The notes: a model not told the origin generated them from the sequence alone. A stretch of DNA of 64,000 nucleotides from Pseudomonadota bacterium (GCA_018262195.1 JAGTRS010000001.1:1-64000), one strand, 5' to 3'. Shown: positions 8,692 through 17,750, counted from the stretch's first letter. A program made the numbers and translations.

Positions 8692-8717
8692 CTAACGGCC
8701 CTCTCATCAGTCAAAAA

Positions 8718-9749
8718 ATGATTAATCCATTTCGTGCGACAGTTTCAGCTCGTATTGCCGCAATAATTCTCAAAGGCTCTGAGGCTAAAGGGGTAGAGCC
8801 GTCCGAGCTTGCCCGCGGTTCCGGATTCGACCTCGCCTTGCTTGGTGATGTCGATGCTCGGATTCCGCTCGAGATGGAAAACACCTTGTGGAACATGGCT
8901 GCATTCAGGACTAACGATGATAGCTTTGGACTGCATGTCGCCGAATTGATTCGACCGGGCATGTTCGATGTGCTTGATTATGTAGTTCGTACCGCACCAA
9001 CGCTTTATATCGCTTTGCAACGTTTGGCGCGTTACAACCGATTGATGCATGACGTGGCGGAATTCTCGCTGACAGAGCACACGGACACTATTCAAGTTGA
9101 TCATTACTTTTGTACCCCAAACCAAACGGCAGTAAGGCATGCCGCTGAATTCACGATGGCGGCACTTTTGGTAATTGCCAGTCAGATGTCCGGAAAACAA
9201 CCCGTTGTGCTTGCAGCCAGTTTTTCCCATGCGTCACCGGAAGACATAACCGAGTTTCGGCGAATATTCGGTGTGACGCCGCAATTCGGTACATCGACCA
9301 ATTCGCTTATCTTGGCCCGGGAGTCCGTTATGGAAAGTGTGCCCGACGCCGATCCGACGTTGTCTCGAATTGTTACCAGCCATGCAGACCAACTGTTGGC
9401 TGTTCTTGAGAAAGCAAACCCAAGCACTCTGTTAAACCAGGTCAGCCATTTGATCCTGAAGCACATGTCTGAAGGAAAAGTGAGCCTTGCATTTGTCGCG
9501 AAGGAGCTATGCTTTAGTGAGCGCAGCTTGCAACGCGCATTGCAGATGGAGGGAACCACCTTCAATGGCTTATTCGAGGACCTGAGGCGAAGAACCGCTC
9601 ACGATTTCATTTCCGATAAACACCTCGCGCTGGGAGAAGTCGCTTTTTTGCTAGGCTTCTCAGAACCTAGTGCATTCCATCGTGCTTTCAAACGCTGGAC
9701 CGGCCAGACGCCGTCGCAAGTACGCCAAAGCATACGCGCCAAGGGATGA
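8718..9749 (+). CDS. AraC-family transcriptional regulator (Arabinose_bd/OruR type)
   Basis: The 343-residue protein has an N-terminal sensor half of the 'Arabinose_bd' type (residues ~20-210, with HVAELIRPGMFDVLDYVVRT) and a C-terminal AraC helix-turn-helix pair (~235-340). The second HTH is visible as ALGEVAFLLGFSEPSAFHRAFKRWTGQTPSQVR. It is divergent from the cupin-MFS operon and is the likely regulator of it. Its 3' end overlaps the convergent DUF2917 frame by about 150 bp. Confidence 0.9.
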   Translation: MINPFRATVSARIAAIILKGSEAKGVEPSELARGSGFDLALLGDVDARIPLEMENTLWNMAAFRTNDDSFGLHVAELIRPGMFDVLDYVVRTAPTLYIALQRLARYNRLMHDVAEFSLTEHTDTIQVDHYFCTPNQTAVRHAAEFTMAALLVIASQMSGKQPVVLAASFSHASPEDITEFRRIFGVTPQFGTSTNSLILARESVMESVPDADPTLSRIVTSHADQLLAVLEKANPSTLLNQVSHLILKHMSEGKVSLAFVAKELCFSERSLQRALQMEGTTFNGLFEDLRRRTAHDFISDKHLALGEVAFLLGFSEPSAFHRAFKRWTGQTPSQVRQSIRAKG

Positions 9750-9997
9750 TGTGGATCTGGGAGAATGGAGAATGAGATCGTTTGCTCTTCCGCCGCCTCG
9801 ATCAGCACAAGGCCTTTCCGTTTTACTCGGTAGCTCTGGTGAGCGGAAAGGAAATGATCGTCACCGCAACCGGTGACTGTCAGCCATAGCATGCCTTGGC
9901 AAGCAATGATTTGAGTACCGCGGGAAGCCTGCAACTTATGGATTTTTCCCGGTTCAAGCACAATTTCATTGGCACCGTAAATCAGTTCGCGGACCAT
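9599..9997 (-). CDS. DUF2917 family protein
   Basis: The 132-residue frame has the DUF2917 pattern: a start with LEPGKIHKLQASRGTQIIA, then GMLWLTVTGCGDDHFL and later YRVKRKGLVLIEAAEE. The family is small, all-beta and uncharacterised, usually in beta- and gammaproteobacteria. Start codons ATGATG (10000 and 9997) overlap the stop of the hydrolase gene, so the two are translationally coupled. AAAGGA lies 5 bp from the second ATG. The last ~50 codons run antisense into the AraC gene, so the true C-terminus may have been lengthened by loss of an earlier stop. Confidence 0.75.
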   Translation of the reverse strand: MVRELIYGANEIVLEPGKIHKLQASRGTQIIACQGMLWLTVTGCGDDHFLSAHQSYRVKRKGLVLIEAAEEQTISFSILPDPHHPLARMLWRTCDGVWPVQRLKARWNALGSEKPSKKATSPSARCLSEMKS

Positions 9998-10884
9998 CAT
10001 TTTCCTTTCAGGCGATCTAGGAAAGTTTGGAGCTCACCTGCAACTTGATCTGGTAGCTCGACATGCGGGTAGTGCCCAGCGCCTTGTACGATCGCTACCT
10101 GGCCGCCAGTGTTCTCTGAGAGCCAGACTGTCTCTGCTATTGGGTCGTTGAAGTCGGGGTCATGGCTTCCCATAATGACCAGAGTAGGAACTGATACCTT
10201 GCAGACAATGGACTCTGTATCTGCTTTTGATAGCCAGACCATGGTTTGCAAGGCATCCATACGTCCAGGCTCCCGCAAACTGCGTTCTAGGCGTTCCCGA
10301 TATGCTGCATGGTCTGAAGGCTTGTTTATAGGAAAGAGGCTGTCCCAGTAAGCCGTCCAGAACCGAATGCGCCAAGGACCAGCAAAGCCCAACCGGACAA
10401 TGCCTTTGATAAACGACGAGACAGGAAGATCCCTGAGTATCGGACCAATCATGGCAACTCCTATAATCGTGTCCGGACGGCTGTGGGCTGCCCAGAGGCC
10501 AGCCCCTGCAGCAAATGAATTTCCGATGATGAAGGCCTTGGCAACACCTAATTGCTCAATCAAAGCCAGTACATCATCTGCAACCGCTTTCGCAGAGTAG
10601 TCCTTCCAATTAGTCGAAGATTCGCCTTGACCGCGGACATCCATGGTAACCACGCGATAGCCGGCACGAATCAGCTCTGGGCGGAGAAAGCGGTACTGCG
10701 CTCTAAGGTCACCCATTCCCGGGATCGCGATGACAAGTGCGCCAGAGCCTCCACTATCATCATAGGCAATGCGACCGTCAGTGCGTTCAAGGTAGCGGGT
10801 GATCTCGGATGAAACGGAAACGTGGGCCCGTTCGCTTTGCCCAGCGAGCGAAGTACTAAGACCGATAGTTTGTTGCATCTTCAT
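9997..10884 (-). CDS. Alpha/beta hydrolase
   Basis: The protein is a 295-residue alpha/beta-hydrolase fold enzyme. The oxyanion region is IPGMGD, the nucleophile elbow is GNSFAAG (Ser), the acid is in VIMGSHDPDF (Asp) and the base is in GAGHYPHVE (His). The lid region follows the nucleophile. I chose ATG 10884 (TTGGAG at 9 bp) over a GTG at 10923 with no ribosome site. The enzyme could be an esterase, haloperoxidase-like or C-C hydrolase; the substrate is unknown. It is coupled to the DUF2917 gene downstream. Confidence 0.85.
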   Translation of the reverse strand: MKMQQTIGLSTSLAGQSERAHVSVSSEITRYLERTDGRIAYDDSGGSGALVIAIPGMGDLRAQYRFLRPELIRAGYRVVTMDVRGQGESSTNWKDYSAKAVADDVLALIEQLGVAKAFIIGNSFAAGAGLWAAHSRPDTIIGVAMIGPILRDLPVSSFIKGIVRLGFAGPWRIRFWTAYWDSLFPINKPSDHAAYRERLERSLREPGRMDALQTMVWLSKADTESIVCKVSVPTLVIMGSHDPDFNDPIAETVWLSENTGGQVAIVQGAGHYPHVELPDQVAGELQTFLDRLKGK

Positions 10885-11388
10885 CACTGGCAACTCCAAT
10901 TGAATGATCCGGTTTCGGTACACAAAACCAACTGGGAGAAAGTGTGATGGAGGTGAGTAAAACGGCAGGTGACTTAAGGCGCCACTTCATTGACCGCTGA
11001 TGCCAATGAAACGCAGGACCATCTATCCGATTGAACAGAGTTACACGTTTATGCCAATAACAAGCGGGCTAATTGTTTTCTAACGCCTTTTTGAAGGCGA
11101 CGGTCAATGCGATTTTGGGCCGAGTGGCAGCTAACTGACACATTGCCACCCAGCACCACACATCACCTAAATGACTGAATTGGCCGAGTAGTTCGCATAG
11201 GACATCAGGTAGCTCTCCGAGTACTGCGGTCGTTCAGGCGTCGGCTATCGGGAGATAGCCGTATGACCGTAGTTGGCCGAGTTGATGCGGAGAGAGCATC
11301 AAATTGCTAGCCGAATACCGGCCATTCAACTCGATCGCCGGGCACACCACCAGCAGAAATTGAAACGTAACCTCGAACGGCCGGTTGT
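10885..11388. other. Intergenic region left of the insertion sequence
   Basis: About 500 bp hold no frame I can support. An inverted repeat, GGCTATC/GATAGCC, lies at about 11243-11260. This, and the matching stretch to the right of the element (13021-13174), may be the two halves of the locus the insertion sequence entered. The sequence looks like decayed accessory DNA. Confidence 0.45.
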
Positions 11389-11409
11389 GGCCCAGAGTGT
11401 GTAAAAACG
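11389..11409 (+). repeat. Left terminal inverted repeat of the IS
   Basis: This 21-bp end is the exact reverse complement of 13000-13020. It starts GGCCCAGAGTGTG and ends AAAAACG. Confidence 0.9.
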
Positions 11410-11507
11410 CCGTGAAGAGCTAAGCGGCGGGCAGTTGTCGCAAGTGCTTTGGCTGTGGCAAGGCGGAAACTTTGATTGGGAACAATAAAGGGAATGGCAA
11501 AAAGGCC

Positions 11508-12941
11508 CTACGGGGCCTGCATCGATCCAATCAATGCCGCCACTCCCAATATTTTTATTACCCGCTTCAAGTTGTAGGCAAGCACCTGCAGGCTCATTTC
11601 TGTACTAACCCGCTCCAGTGTCCGAGTCAGGAAATGAGCACTGCCCATCCATAATTTAAGTGTCCCGAACGGATGCTCAACCGTCTGGCGGCGAATTCGC
11701 ATGCTGTCAGGCACGTGATCCAGCCGGATCTGCATGTCCTCCAGGACGGTTTGATGCTCCCAGCGACTGACGCGTCGATAATCACTTGGCGTGCATTGTT
11801 CCTTGATGGCGCAGCGTGGGCAGTGCGAACTCCAGTATCGATGGAGTTTTAGGCCCTGTTCGATACCAGAGAAGCGCCAGATCAAACGCTGCCCCGCCGG
11901 GCATTGATACTCATCGGTGGCCGGATCGTAGATGAAGTCGGCCTTATCGAAACGACCATCCGCCTTGGCGCCAGAGGTTCCCGTTTTGGGGACGATGGCG
12001 GTAATGCCTGCTTCCTGGCAGGCCAATATTTCTTCACCTTTGAAATATCCCCGATCAGCGATCACCGTCAGATCATTAGCACCAATTGCTTCACGCGCCT
12101 GCTCGGCCATGTTCGAGAGTTGATCACGGTCAGTGCCGATGTTGGTAACTTCGTGAGCCACGATCAGATGATGCTGGGTATCGACTGCTGTCTGCACGTT
12201 GTAGCCCACGACGCCTGTGCCGCGTGTCTTCATAGAGCGGGCATCCGGATCGGTCAGGGAAATCTGCTTGTCTGGTGATTGCTCAAGTTCGACCTCGATC
12301 TCCTTGAGCTTTTGCATTTGCGCCTTCAGTGCCGAAATCTTGTCAGTGAGCCGCCCTGTCTTGGCTTCGGCGATTTCCGGCGCCTGCCGATCTGCCGTAT
12401 CCAAGTCGGCTAAATATCGATTGATGCTTGATTCAATCTCTTGCATTCGACGCTGTAATTTCGCCCGGGTGAAATTCCGGTCCCGGTTATTCACCGCCTT
12501 GAATTTGCTGCCATCGATGGCGACCAAGGCTTCGGTGAAGAAATTCAATTGCTGACACAGGATGACGAATTGACGGCAAACATTACGGATGGGCTTGCCA
12601 TTGTCTTTACGGAAATTGGCAATCGTCTTGTGATCAGGAGTGAGGCGTCCCATCAGCCACATCAGTTCTACATTACGTTGCGCTTCTCGCTCTAACCGGC
12701 GGCTCGACTGGATGCGGTTGAGATAGCCGTAGATATAGAGTTTTAGCAGTACCGCCGGATGGTAGGCTGGCCGACCAGTTCCTGCCGGATCAACACCTTC
12801 AAACCCGAGTTGGCAGAGAGATAGTTCATCGACGAAGACATCAATCACGCGGACCGGATTCAACTCACTTATGTAGTCGTCGATCAGCTCCGGCAGCAAT
12901 GTGCTTTGAGTCCTGCTCTCGCCTTGAACGAAACGCTTCAT
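11508..12941 (-). CDS. IS1182-family transposase
   Basis: The 477-residue DDE transposase begins at ATG 12941 with GAGG 8 bp upstream; the longer frame to 12989 lacks a ribosome site. It has the N-terminal DUF772-type domain (AYHPAVLLKLYIYGYLNRIQ), the first catalytic Asp in VAIDGSKFKAVNN, the second in VIADRGYFKGEE, and the C-terminal block with Glu in VEHPFGTLKLWMG. A Cys cluster (HCPRCAIKEQC) is seen before it, usual for this family. The frame is intact, so the element may be active. Confidence 0.92.
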   Translation of the reverse strand: MKRFVQGESRTQSTLLPELIDDYISELNPVRVIDVFVDELSLCQLGFEGVDPAGTGRPAYHPAVLLKLYIYGYLNRIQSSRRLEREAQRNVELMWLMGRLTPDHKTIANFRKDNGKPIRNVCRQFVILCQQLNFFTEALVAIDGSKFKAVNNRDRNFTRAKLQRRMQEIESSINRYLADLDTADRQAPEIAEAKTGRLTDKISALKAQMQKLKEIEVELEQSPDKQISLTDPDARSMKTRGTGVVGYNVQTAVDTQHHLIVAHEVTNIGTDRDQLSNMAEQAREAIGANDLTVIADRGYFKGEEILACQEAGITAIVPKTGTSGAKADGRFDKADFIYDPATDEYQCPAGQRLIWRFSGIEQGLKLHRYWSSHCPRCAIKEQCTPSDYRRVSRWEHQTVLEDMQIRLDHVPDSMRIRRQTVEHPFGTLKLWMGSAHFLTRTLERVSTEMSLQVLAYNLKRVIKILGVAALIGSMQAP

Positions 12942-12999
12942 CTCGCCCACCTCATCATCAATGCCTATTGCATTGACCCGGCCAAGCAAAATTCGTTCA

Positions 13000-13020
13000 C
13001 GTTTTTACACACTCTGGGCC
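13000..13020 (-). repeat. Right terminal inverted repeat of the IS
   Basis: This 21-bp end starts CGTTTTTACACAC and ends TCTGGGCC on the plus strand, an exact reverse complement of 11389-11409. Confidence 0.9.
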
Positions 13021-13171
13021 GGTTGCGGCCGATCTGATTTTTCAGTTCACAGGCTGCAATACAGTGGTAGTAGTCGTTTACAGCGGCTAGTTGTCCTCTC
13101 CGCAGAGGCGATAGGACGTAGGACAACCGTCCAAATCTTAGACGAGAGTTGTAAAACTGTTCTGGTCGCTT

Positions 13172-13203
13172 GAAAAGCCAAAAGGGCAGCACTTGCTGCC
13201 CTT
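13172..13203 (-). terminator. Rho-independent terminator of the PhoX-like gene
   Basis: On the minus strand a GC-rich hairpin AAGGGCAGCA/TGCTGCCCTT (13182-13203) is followed by TTGGCTTTT. It lies just after the stop codon of the PEP-CTERM gene. Confidence 0.8.
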
Positions 13204-13225
13204 CCTTACTATGCGAGTGAGGGAA

Positions 13226-14665
13226 TCAGTTCGCCTTTTTTCGGCGCATTACTCCGCCCAGAACACCCAGTCCGCCAAGGATCAATGCCAGGGAAGCCGG
13301 CTCGGGGACCGCGTTGATGCGGATCAGCATGTCGTCGCCGCTTCTCGGGTGCTGGACATTGACGTAGGCGACATTGGGATCAAACGGATCGAAATACAGG
13401 CCGGTCGGCTCGGCACCCGGCGTCGACAGCGAAGCCCATTTGCCAACTTCGTCGGCAATCCCGTCATCGTTGATGTCGCGAAGGAACCAGATGTCAGCCT
13501 TGCCACCATCCTGGTCTTCGATAACATAGATATTGCCCTTGGCATCAATCGCCAAATTGTCCGGATTGCTCCATGGCGTCCCGACAGCAAGATTGGTCGC
13601 CATGTCCTTGGTTGTGTTGTCGGCGGCAAGCTGAACGGCACCGGAGCCGAGATTCAGCACATAGACCCGGCCCCGGCCGTTGGCACTGTTGCCGTCATTG
13701 TCAGAGTCCGTGGTGGTGAAATAGATCACCTGTTGACCATTCGCAAGCGTCTTGATTTCCAGGTCTTCCGGACGATTGAATCCGGTCCCCTTGATATCGG
13801 CATGATCGGCGGTAACCCGTCCGTCAATGGTGCCATCGGCCAGGACGGTAGACACGCCCGGGATCGCCTTTCCCTGTGCGTCGGTAATGGCGATCCACGT
13901 GCCATTACCGGTGATGGCCGGACCGTTGCTTCCCTCGACTTGCCCGCCACTGCCAACTTTCAGGACAAAGGTTTGCCCGGCAGCAAAGAAATCATTCCCG
14001 TTTTTCGCATTCGGGTTCGCCGAGACATACTTGTAGACTGACCCACCGTTAAGTTCGTCAATGAAGTAGAGCGTGTTGTTTTTGTCGAAGGTCAAGCCTT
14101 CATGGGAGACACGGGGAATGATGCTGCGCTGGACGAAATCCCCGGCATTAGCCGACGCAGTTGTCGGATTGGTGACCTCGAACAAGCGCCCCTTTGTGCT
14201 CCCATTGCCCCATGATTCCTCTGCGGTGAGGTAGGTCCCCCATGGGGTCCAACGGGAGGCGTCGCCGGAGACAAAACCCTGGGTACCCGGGGCGACGATG
14301 GTGACCGTTCGGGTGTTGTAGTTCGGGTCGCGCAGATCCACCCGCTGGACGCCACCGGAACTGGTTTCAAAGGGCATGAAAAGATAGCGCCCGGCATTCT
14401 GGCCATTTTCATTGGCCGTGATCATGTCCCAGCTACCGCTGTTGGAGTTCGGAGACAGCAAATTCTGGTTTGCGCGGTTGGCCAGCGCGGTTTGCGTGAA
14501 GTTCGGTGACGAGAGTTGAAATGGAGCTGATTCAGGCAGCGAACCTGCAGCGGCGTTGCCAATCAATGGCGTGAAATTTTCAAAGGCGATATTGGCTGCG
14601 TAGGTATTGGCCGACAACAGTGACAGGGTCGCTGTGACGCTCACGGCAAGGATGGATTGACGCAT
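13226..14665 (-). CDS. PhoX-like (DUF839) secreted protein with PEP-CTERM anchor
   Basis: ATG 14665 has ACGGAG at 6 bp and yields a 479-residue protein with a signal peptide (hydrophobic stretch ending near SANTYAAN). The body is DUF839/PhoX-like: RWTPWGTYLTAEESWG near residue 145 and TPWSNPDNLAIDAKGNIYVIED near 380 match the calcium-dependent phosphatase PhoX family. The end, VPEPASLALILGGLGVLGG then MRRKK, is a PEP-CTERM sorting signal, recognised by exosortase. It is therefore probably an exported, surface-bound phosphatase or esterase. PhoX proteins are usually Tat-exported; a twin-arginine is not seen here. Confidence 0.85.
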   Translation of the reverse strand: MRQSILAVSVTATLSLLSANTYAANIAFENFTPLIGNAAAGSLPESAPFQLSSPNFTQTALANRANQNLLSPNSNSGSWDMITANENGQNAGRYLFMPFETSSGGVQRVDLRDPNYNTRTVTIVAPGTQGFVSGDASRWTPWGTYLTAEESWGNGSTKGRLFEVTNPTTASANAGDFVQRSIIPRVSHEGLTFDKNNTLYFIDELNGGSVYKYVSANPNAKNGNDFFAAGQTFVLKVGSGGQVEGSNGPAITGNGTWIAITDAQGKAIPGVSTVLADGTIDGRVTADHADIKGTGFNRPEDLEIKTLANGQQVIYFTTTDSDNDGNSANGRGRVYVLNLGSGAVQLAADNTTKDMATNLAVGTPWSNPDNLAIDAKGNIYVIEDQDGGKADIWFLRDINDDGIADEVGKWASLSTPGAEPTGLYFDPFDPNVAYVNVQHPRSGDDMLIRINAVPEPASLALILGGLGVLGGVMRRKKAN

Positions 14666-15154
14666 TGGAAACTCCGTTAGGTCTTGGTTGTTTTGCGGAC
14701 GTTGCACTACGAAAAGTGCTGCGTTGCAAAGCTTAGAGCCCAGCCATTACGGGAGTATGTCCGTAGGAAGACAGGATGAGGAAGGAATATTTTCTTCAGT
14801 CATCGCACGGATTTTGACTGCTCGCTGAAGAGATCCGGGACGACTCCGATAGCCGGTACGGCACAAACATTCGTTCGGCTGGAAGTTGCGCTGCGCAACC
14901 ACTCGAACCGGATTCACATCATTGAATCTCCACGAATCAAGCGATAAGCATGGGTCGATTGCACTTCACCAGATTCATAGTCCGGCGGTACGGAACCAAT
15001 CATTTTCGGCGTGACAGAGCGTTCAGGTGAATGGTTGTTCATGGCCGAAGCAGAAGACACCGATTCAAGCCAACCGCGCCCCATTAAGCAGCCTCATTGC
15101 GGATAGCGAAAGCGCAGCGCAGAATCGGGCGGCATACCTCCTGCGGAATTCCCA
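14666..15154. other. Divergent promoter region with no gene
   Basis: These 489 bp separate two divergent transcription units (the PhoX-like gene and the AMP-ligase operon). I found no convincing open frame, and no clear Pho box or sigma-54 site for the phosphatase-like gene. The right part must carry the promoter of the AMP-ligase operon. Confidence 0.5.
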
Positions 15155-16930
15155 ATGAAGCCGGCGTTAATTCGAAAACTGTTTGCTGATACGTGTACTG
15201 CTGCCGTCATGGGCAACCAGACCGGCGATGCCGAATTTTCCTGGGCGGCGGTTGGGCGCGAATTGGGCGTTGTGCCGGATGGCGAGATCAACATTGCCCA
15301 GTTGGCTGTTGACCGCCACGCCCAATCAGTCCATGCCGAGAAAACTGCCTTCCGCTTTCTCGGCGCCGATGGCAGTGCCCGCAACGTCAGCTATCGCGAA
15401 CTCGCCAAGCTGACTGACCGCTTCGGCAATGTGCTCAAGTCCCTGGGGTTGGAGAAAGGTGACTGCGTTTTCGTTCTCTGCGGCCGCATCTGCGAGCTTT
15501 ACGTTGCCGTGCTCGGCGCACTCAAAATTGGCGCTGTCGTCTCACCGCTTTTTCAGTCTTTCGGCCCAGAGCCGATTCGCAGCCGCATCGCCCAGGCTGC
15601 CGGCAAGGTGCTGGTCACCACGACCAGCGCCTATCAGCGCAAGGTCGCGGCACTTCGCCCGGAACTCCCCTCGCTCCAGCATGTTCTACTGGTCGATGAC
15701 CTCGGCGCCGGCAGCATTGCGGATACGCTGGACCTGCACGCCCTGCTCCGCGCCGCCCCCGACACCCCGGCGCTGGTGCCGACCGGCCGGGAAGACCCGG
15801 CCCTGCTGCATTTCACCAGCGGCACGACCGGCCTGCCGAAAGGCGCCATCCATATCCACGGCGCGGTGCTGACGCATTACGCCACGGCGCGGACTGCGCT
15901 CGACCTGCAGCCGGATGACGTGTTCTGGTGCACGGCTGATCCGGGCTGGGTGACGGGCACCTCTTACGGCATCATCGCGCCGTTGGTGCTGGGTGTGACC
16001 AGCATCGTCGATGAAGCCGATTTCAACCCGCTGCGCTGGATTCACATTCTCGAAAACGAGCGGGTCAATGTCTGGTACACCGCGCCAACGGCGATCCGGC
16101 TGCTCATGAAGGCCGGCCCCGAACTGTTTGCCGGCCACCGTTTTCCCGACTTGCGCTTTATCGCCAGCGTCGGCGAGGCGCTCAATCCGGAAGCAGTATG
16201 GTGGGGGCAGGATGTGCTCGGCCGGCCGATCCACGACAACTGGTGGCAGAGCGAAACCGGCGGCATCATGATTGCCAACACCGCCGCGCTGGACATCAAG
16301 CCCGGTTCGATGGGCCGCCCACTGCCGGGCATTACCGCTCATGTCGTTCGCCACCAGGCGGGCGAGCCGGTCACGGTGATCGAAACGCCCGACACGGTTG
16401 GCGAACTGGCCCTGGTAACCGGCTGGCCGTCGATGTTTCGCGGCTATCTGAACCAGCCTGAGCGCTACCGAGAATGCTTTGCCGGCCATCTCTACCTGAC
16501 CGGCGATCTGGTCAGGTGCGATGCCGATGGCTACTTCTGGTTCGTCGGCCGCAGCGACGATGTCATCAAATCGTCCGGCCATCTGATCGGCTCGTTCGAG
16601 GTGGAAAGCGTGTTGATGGAATACCCGGCGGTCGCCGAAGCCGGCGTCATCGGCAAGCCGGATGCGCTGGCCGGCGAGGTGATCAAGGCCTTCGTCGTCC
16701 TCAAGCAGCACATCGAGCAGAATGAAGACCTGCGCCTGGAACTGATGGGCCACGCCCGTCGGCGGCTCGGTGCAGCCGTAGCGCCGAAGGAAATTGCATT
16801 CGTGCCGGCGCTGCCACATACTCGAAGTGGAAAAATCATGCGCCGGCTCCTCAAGGCAAGGGAACTCGGACTGCCCGAAGGGGACAGTTCGACACTGGAA
16901 CAAGCCGAGGCGCAGCGGGAGAAAAAATGA
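15155..16930 (+). CDS. AMP-forming acyl-CoA/acetyl-CoA synthetase-like ligase
   Basis: The 591-residue ANL-superfamily enzyme has the phosphate loop [15 protein letters not shown], the A5 core NWWQSETGG and A7 core [24 protein letters not shown]. The C-terminal [13 protein letters not shown] carries the conserved lysine (near residue 560), the one acetylated in Acs-type enzymes. It resembles the shorter Bacillus AcsA-like acetate-CoA ligases (~570 aa) more than E. coli Acs (652 aa). An ACP gene overlaps its stop (ATGA), so it may charge the ACP rather than, or as well as, CoA. A GNAT gene follows. Confidence 0.88.
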   Translation: MKPALIRKLFADTCTAAVMGNQTGDAEFSWAAVGRELGVVPDGEINIAQLAVDRHAQSVHAEKTAFRFLGADGSARNVSYRELAKLTDRFGNVLKSLGLEKGDCVFVLCGRICELYVAVLGALKIGAVVSPLFQSFGPEPIRSRIAQAAGKVLVTTTSAYQRKVAALRPELPSLQHVLLVDDLGAGSIADTLDLHALLRAAPDTPALVPTGREDPALLHFTSGTTGLPKGAIHIHGAVLTHYATARTALDLQPDDVFWCTADPGWVTGTSYGIIAPLVLGVTSIVDEADFNPLRWIHILENERVNVWYTAPTAIRLLMKAGPELFAGHRFPDLRFIASVGEALNPEAVWWGQDVLGRPIHDNWWQSETGGIMIANTAALDIKPGSMGRPLPGITAHVVRHQAGEPVTVIETPDTVGELALVTGWPSMFRGYLNQPERYRECFAGHLYLTGDLVRCDADGYFWFVGRSDDVIKSSGHLIGSFEVESVLMEYPAVAEAGVIGKPDALAGEVIKAFVVLKQHIEQNEDLRLELMGHARRRLGAAVAPKEIAFVPALPHTRSGKIMRRLLKARELGLPEGDSSTLEQAEAQREKK

Positions 16931-17193
16931 GTCAGCAGCAAGAACAAATCCGCACGGAAGTGCTCGCCATCGTCAAACGCCTGGCCCCGGAAATCGATCC
17001 GACGAAGATCATCGCCGACAAGCCCCTGCGCACCCAGATCGATCTGGATTCGATGGACTGGCTCAACGTGCTGGCCGCCATCCACGAGAAACTGGGGGTA
17101 GACATTCCCGAATCCGACTACGGCAAGGTCCAGACACTGGATAGCATCGTCGCCTACCTGGCCGGAAAAATCCCTGCCGGCTCGCTGGAGTAA
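16927..17193 (+). CDS. Acyl carrier protein-like protein
   Basis: The 88-residue acidic helical protein has the phosphopantetheine-attachment motif [21 protein letters not shown], with the serine in DSMD at about residue 42. The rest fits an ACP, with helix III ending SIVAYLAG. It overlaps the AMP-ligase stop by 4 bp and is 3 bp from the next gene. It may be loaded by the ligase, giving an acyl- or aminoacyl-ACP for an unknown pathway. It is clearly not the fatty-acid AcpP, which sits in the fab cluster. Confidence 0.88.
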   Translation: MSQQQEQIRTEVLAIVKRLAPEIDPTKIIADKPLRTQIDLDSMDWLNVLAAIHEKLGVDIPESDYGKVQTLDSIVAYLAGKIPAGSLE

Positions 17194-17196
17194 GCA

Positions 17197-17724
17197 GTGG
17201 CCGACTATCCAGCCGAGCTAGTCCGTAACCGCTTCCTGTTCGACGGCAGCCCGGTCACCATCCGCCCCATCCGCGCCGATGACAAGCCGATGGAACAGGA
17301 TTTCGTCCAGCATCTTTCCGCCGATTCGCGCTACAAGCGCTTCATGTCCACGCTCAAGGAACTACCGCCCGGCAAGCTGAAGTACCTGACCGAAATCGAC
17401 TATGTGCGGCATCTGGCGCTGGTCGCCGTCATCCACCGCGACGGGCAGGACATCGAGATCGGCGTGGCGCGCTATGTCGCTGGCCCGAGTGGCGACGAAT
17501 GCGAATTCGCCATCGCCATCGACGATGAATGGCAGGGCAGCGGTGTTGCCGGCATCCTGATGCTGACCTTGATCGACGCCGCCCGGGCACGCGGCATGAA
17601 AGCGATGGAAGCCTTCATCCTTGCATCCAACGACAAGATGATCAAGTTCGCCCGCCAGCTCGGTTTCGAGGTCCGCCGCGATCCAGACGACGCGGGGATG
17701 ATGCACGCGGTGCGGGCGCTGTAG
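17197..17724 (+). CDS. GNAT acetyltransferase, stand-alone Pat-like domain
   Basis: The 175-residue GNAT protein starts at GTG 17197, 3 bp after the ACP stop. It aligns along its whole length with the C-terminal GNAT domain of the 902-residue Pat protein at 26941: both have PVTIRPIR-like starts, MEQ.FV, SRY.RFM.TL.EL, IDY, IGVARYV and the acetyl-CoA loop (here WQGSGVAGILM). It lacks the CoA-ligase-like half of Pat. A plausible role is acetylation of the conserved lysine of the neighbouring AMP-ligase, as Pat does to Acs; this is inference. Confidence 0.87.
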   Translation: MADYPAELVRNRFLFDGSPVTIRPIRADDKPMEQDFVQHLSADSRYKRFMSTLKELPPGKLKYLTEIDYVRHLALVAVIHRDGQDIEIGVARYVAGPSGDECEFAIAIDDEWQGSGVAGILMLTLIDAARARGMKAMEAFILASNDKMIKFARQLGFEVRRDPDDAGMMHAVRAL

Positions 17725-17750
17725 AAACCACGCTTTATCGAGCCTGCTGC

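Larger units (their letters stand above)
11389..13020 (-). mobile_element. IS1182-like insertion sequence, intact
   Basis: The 1632-bp element is bounded by perfect 21-bp inverted repeats: GGCCCAGAGTGTGTAAAAAC plus G at 11389-11409 and its exact reverse complement at 13000-13020. It contains one full transposase gene. The flanks just outside resemble each other: CCGGTTGTGG (11381-11390) and CCGGTTGCGG (13019-13028), 9 of 10 identical and partly overlapping the repeat ends, so this may be an aged target duplication or part of the preferred site. Confidence 0.88.

Noticed and set aside
14666..15154. Pho box or sigma-54 site before the PhoX-like gene
   Set aside because: The best TGGC/TGC match has the wrong spacing (11-12 instead of 10 bp), and no repeated CTGTCAT was seen.
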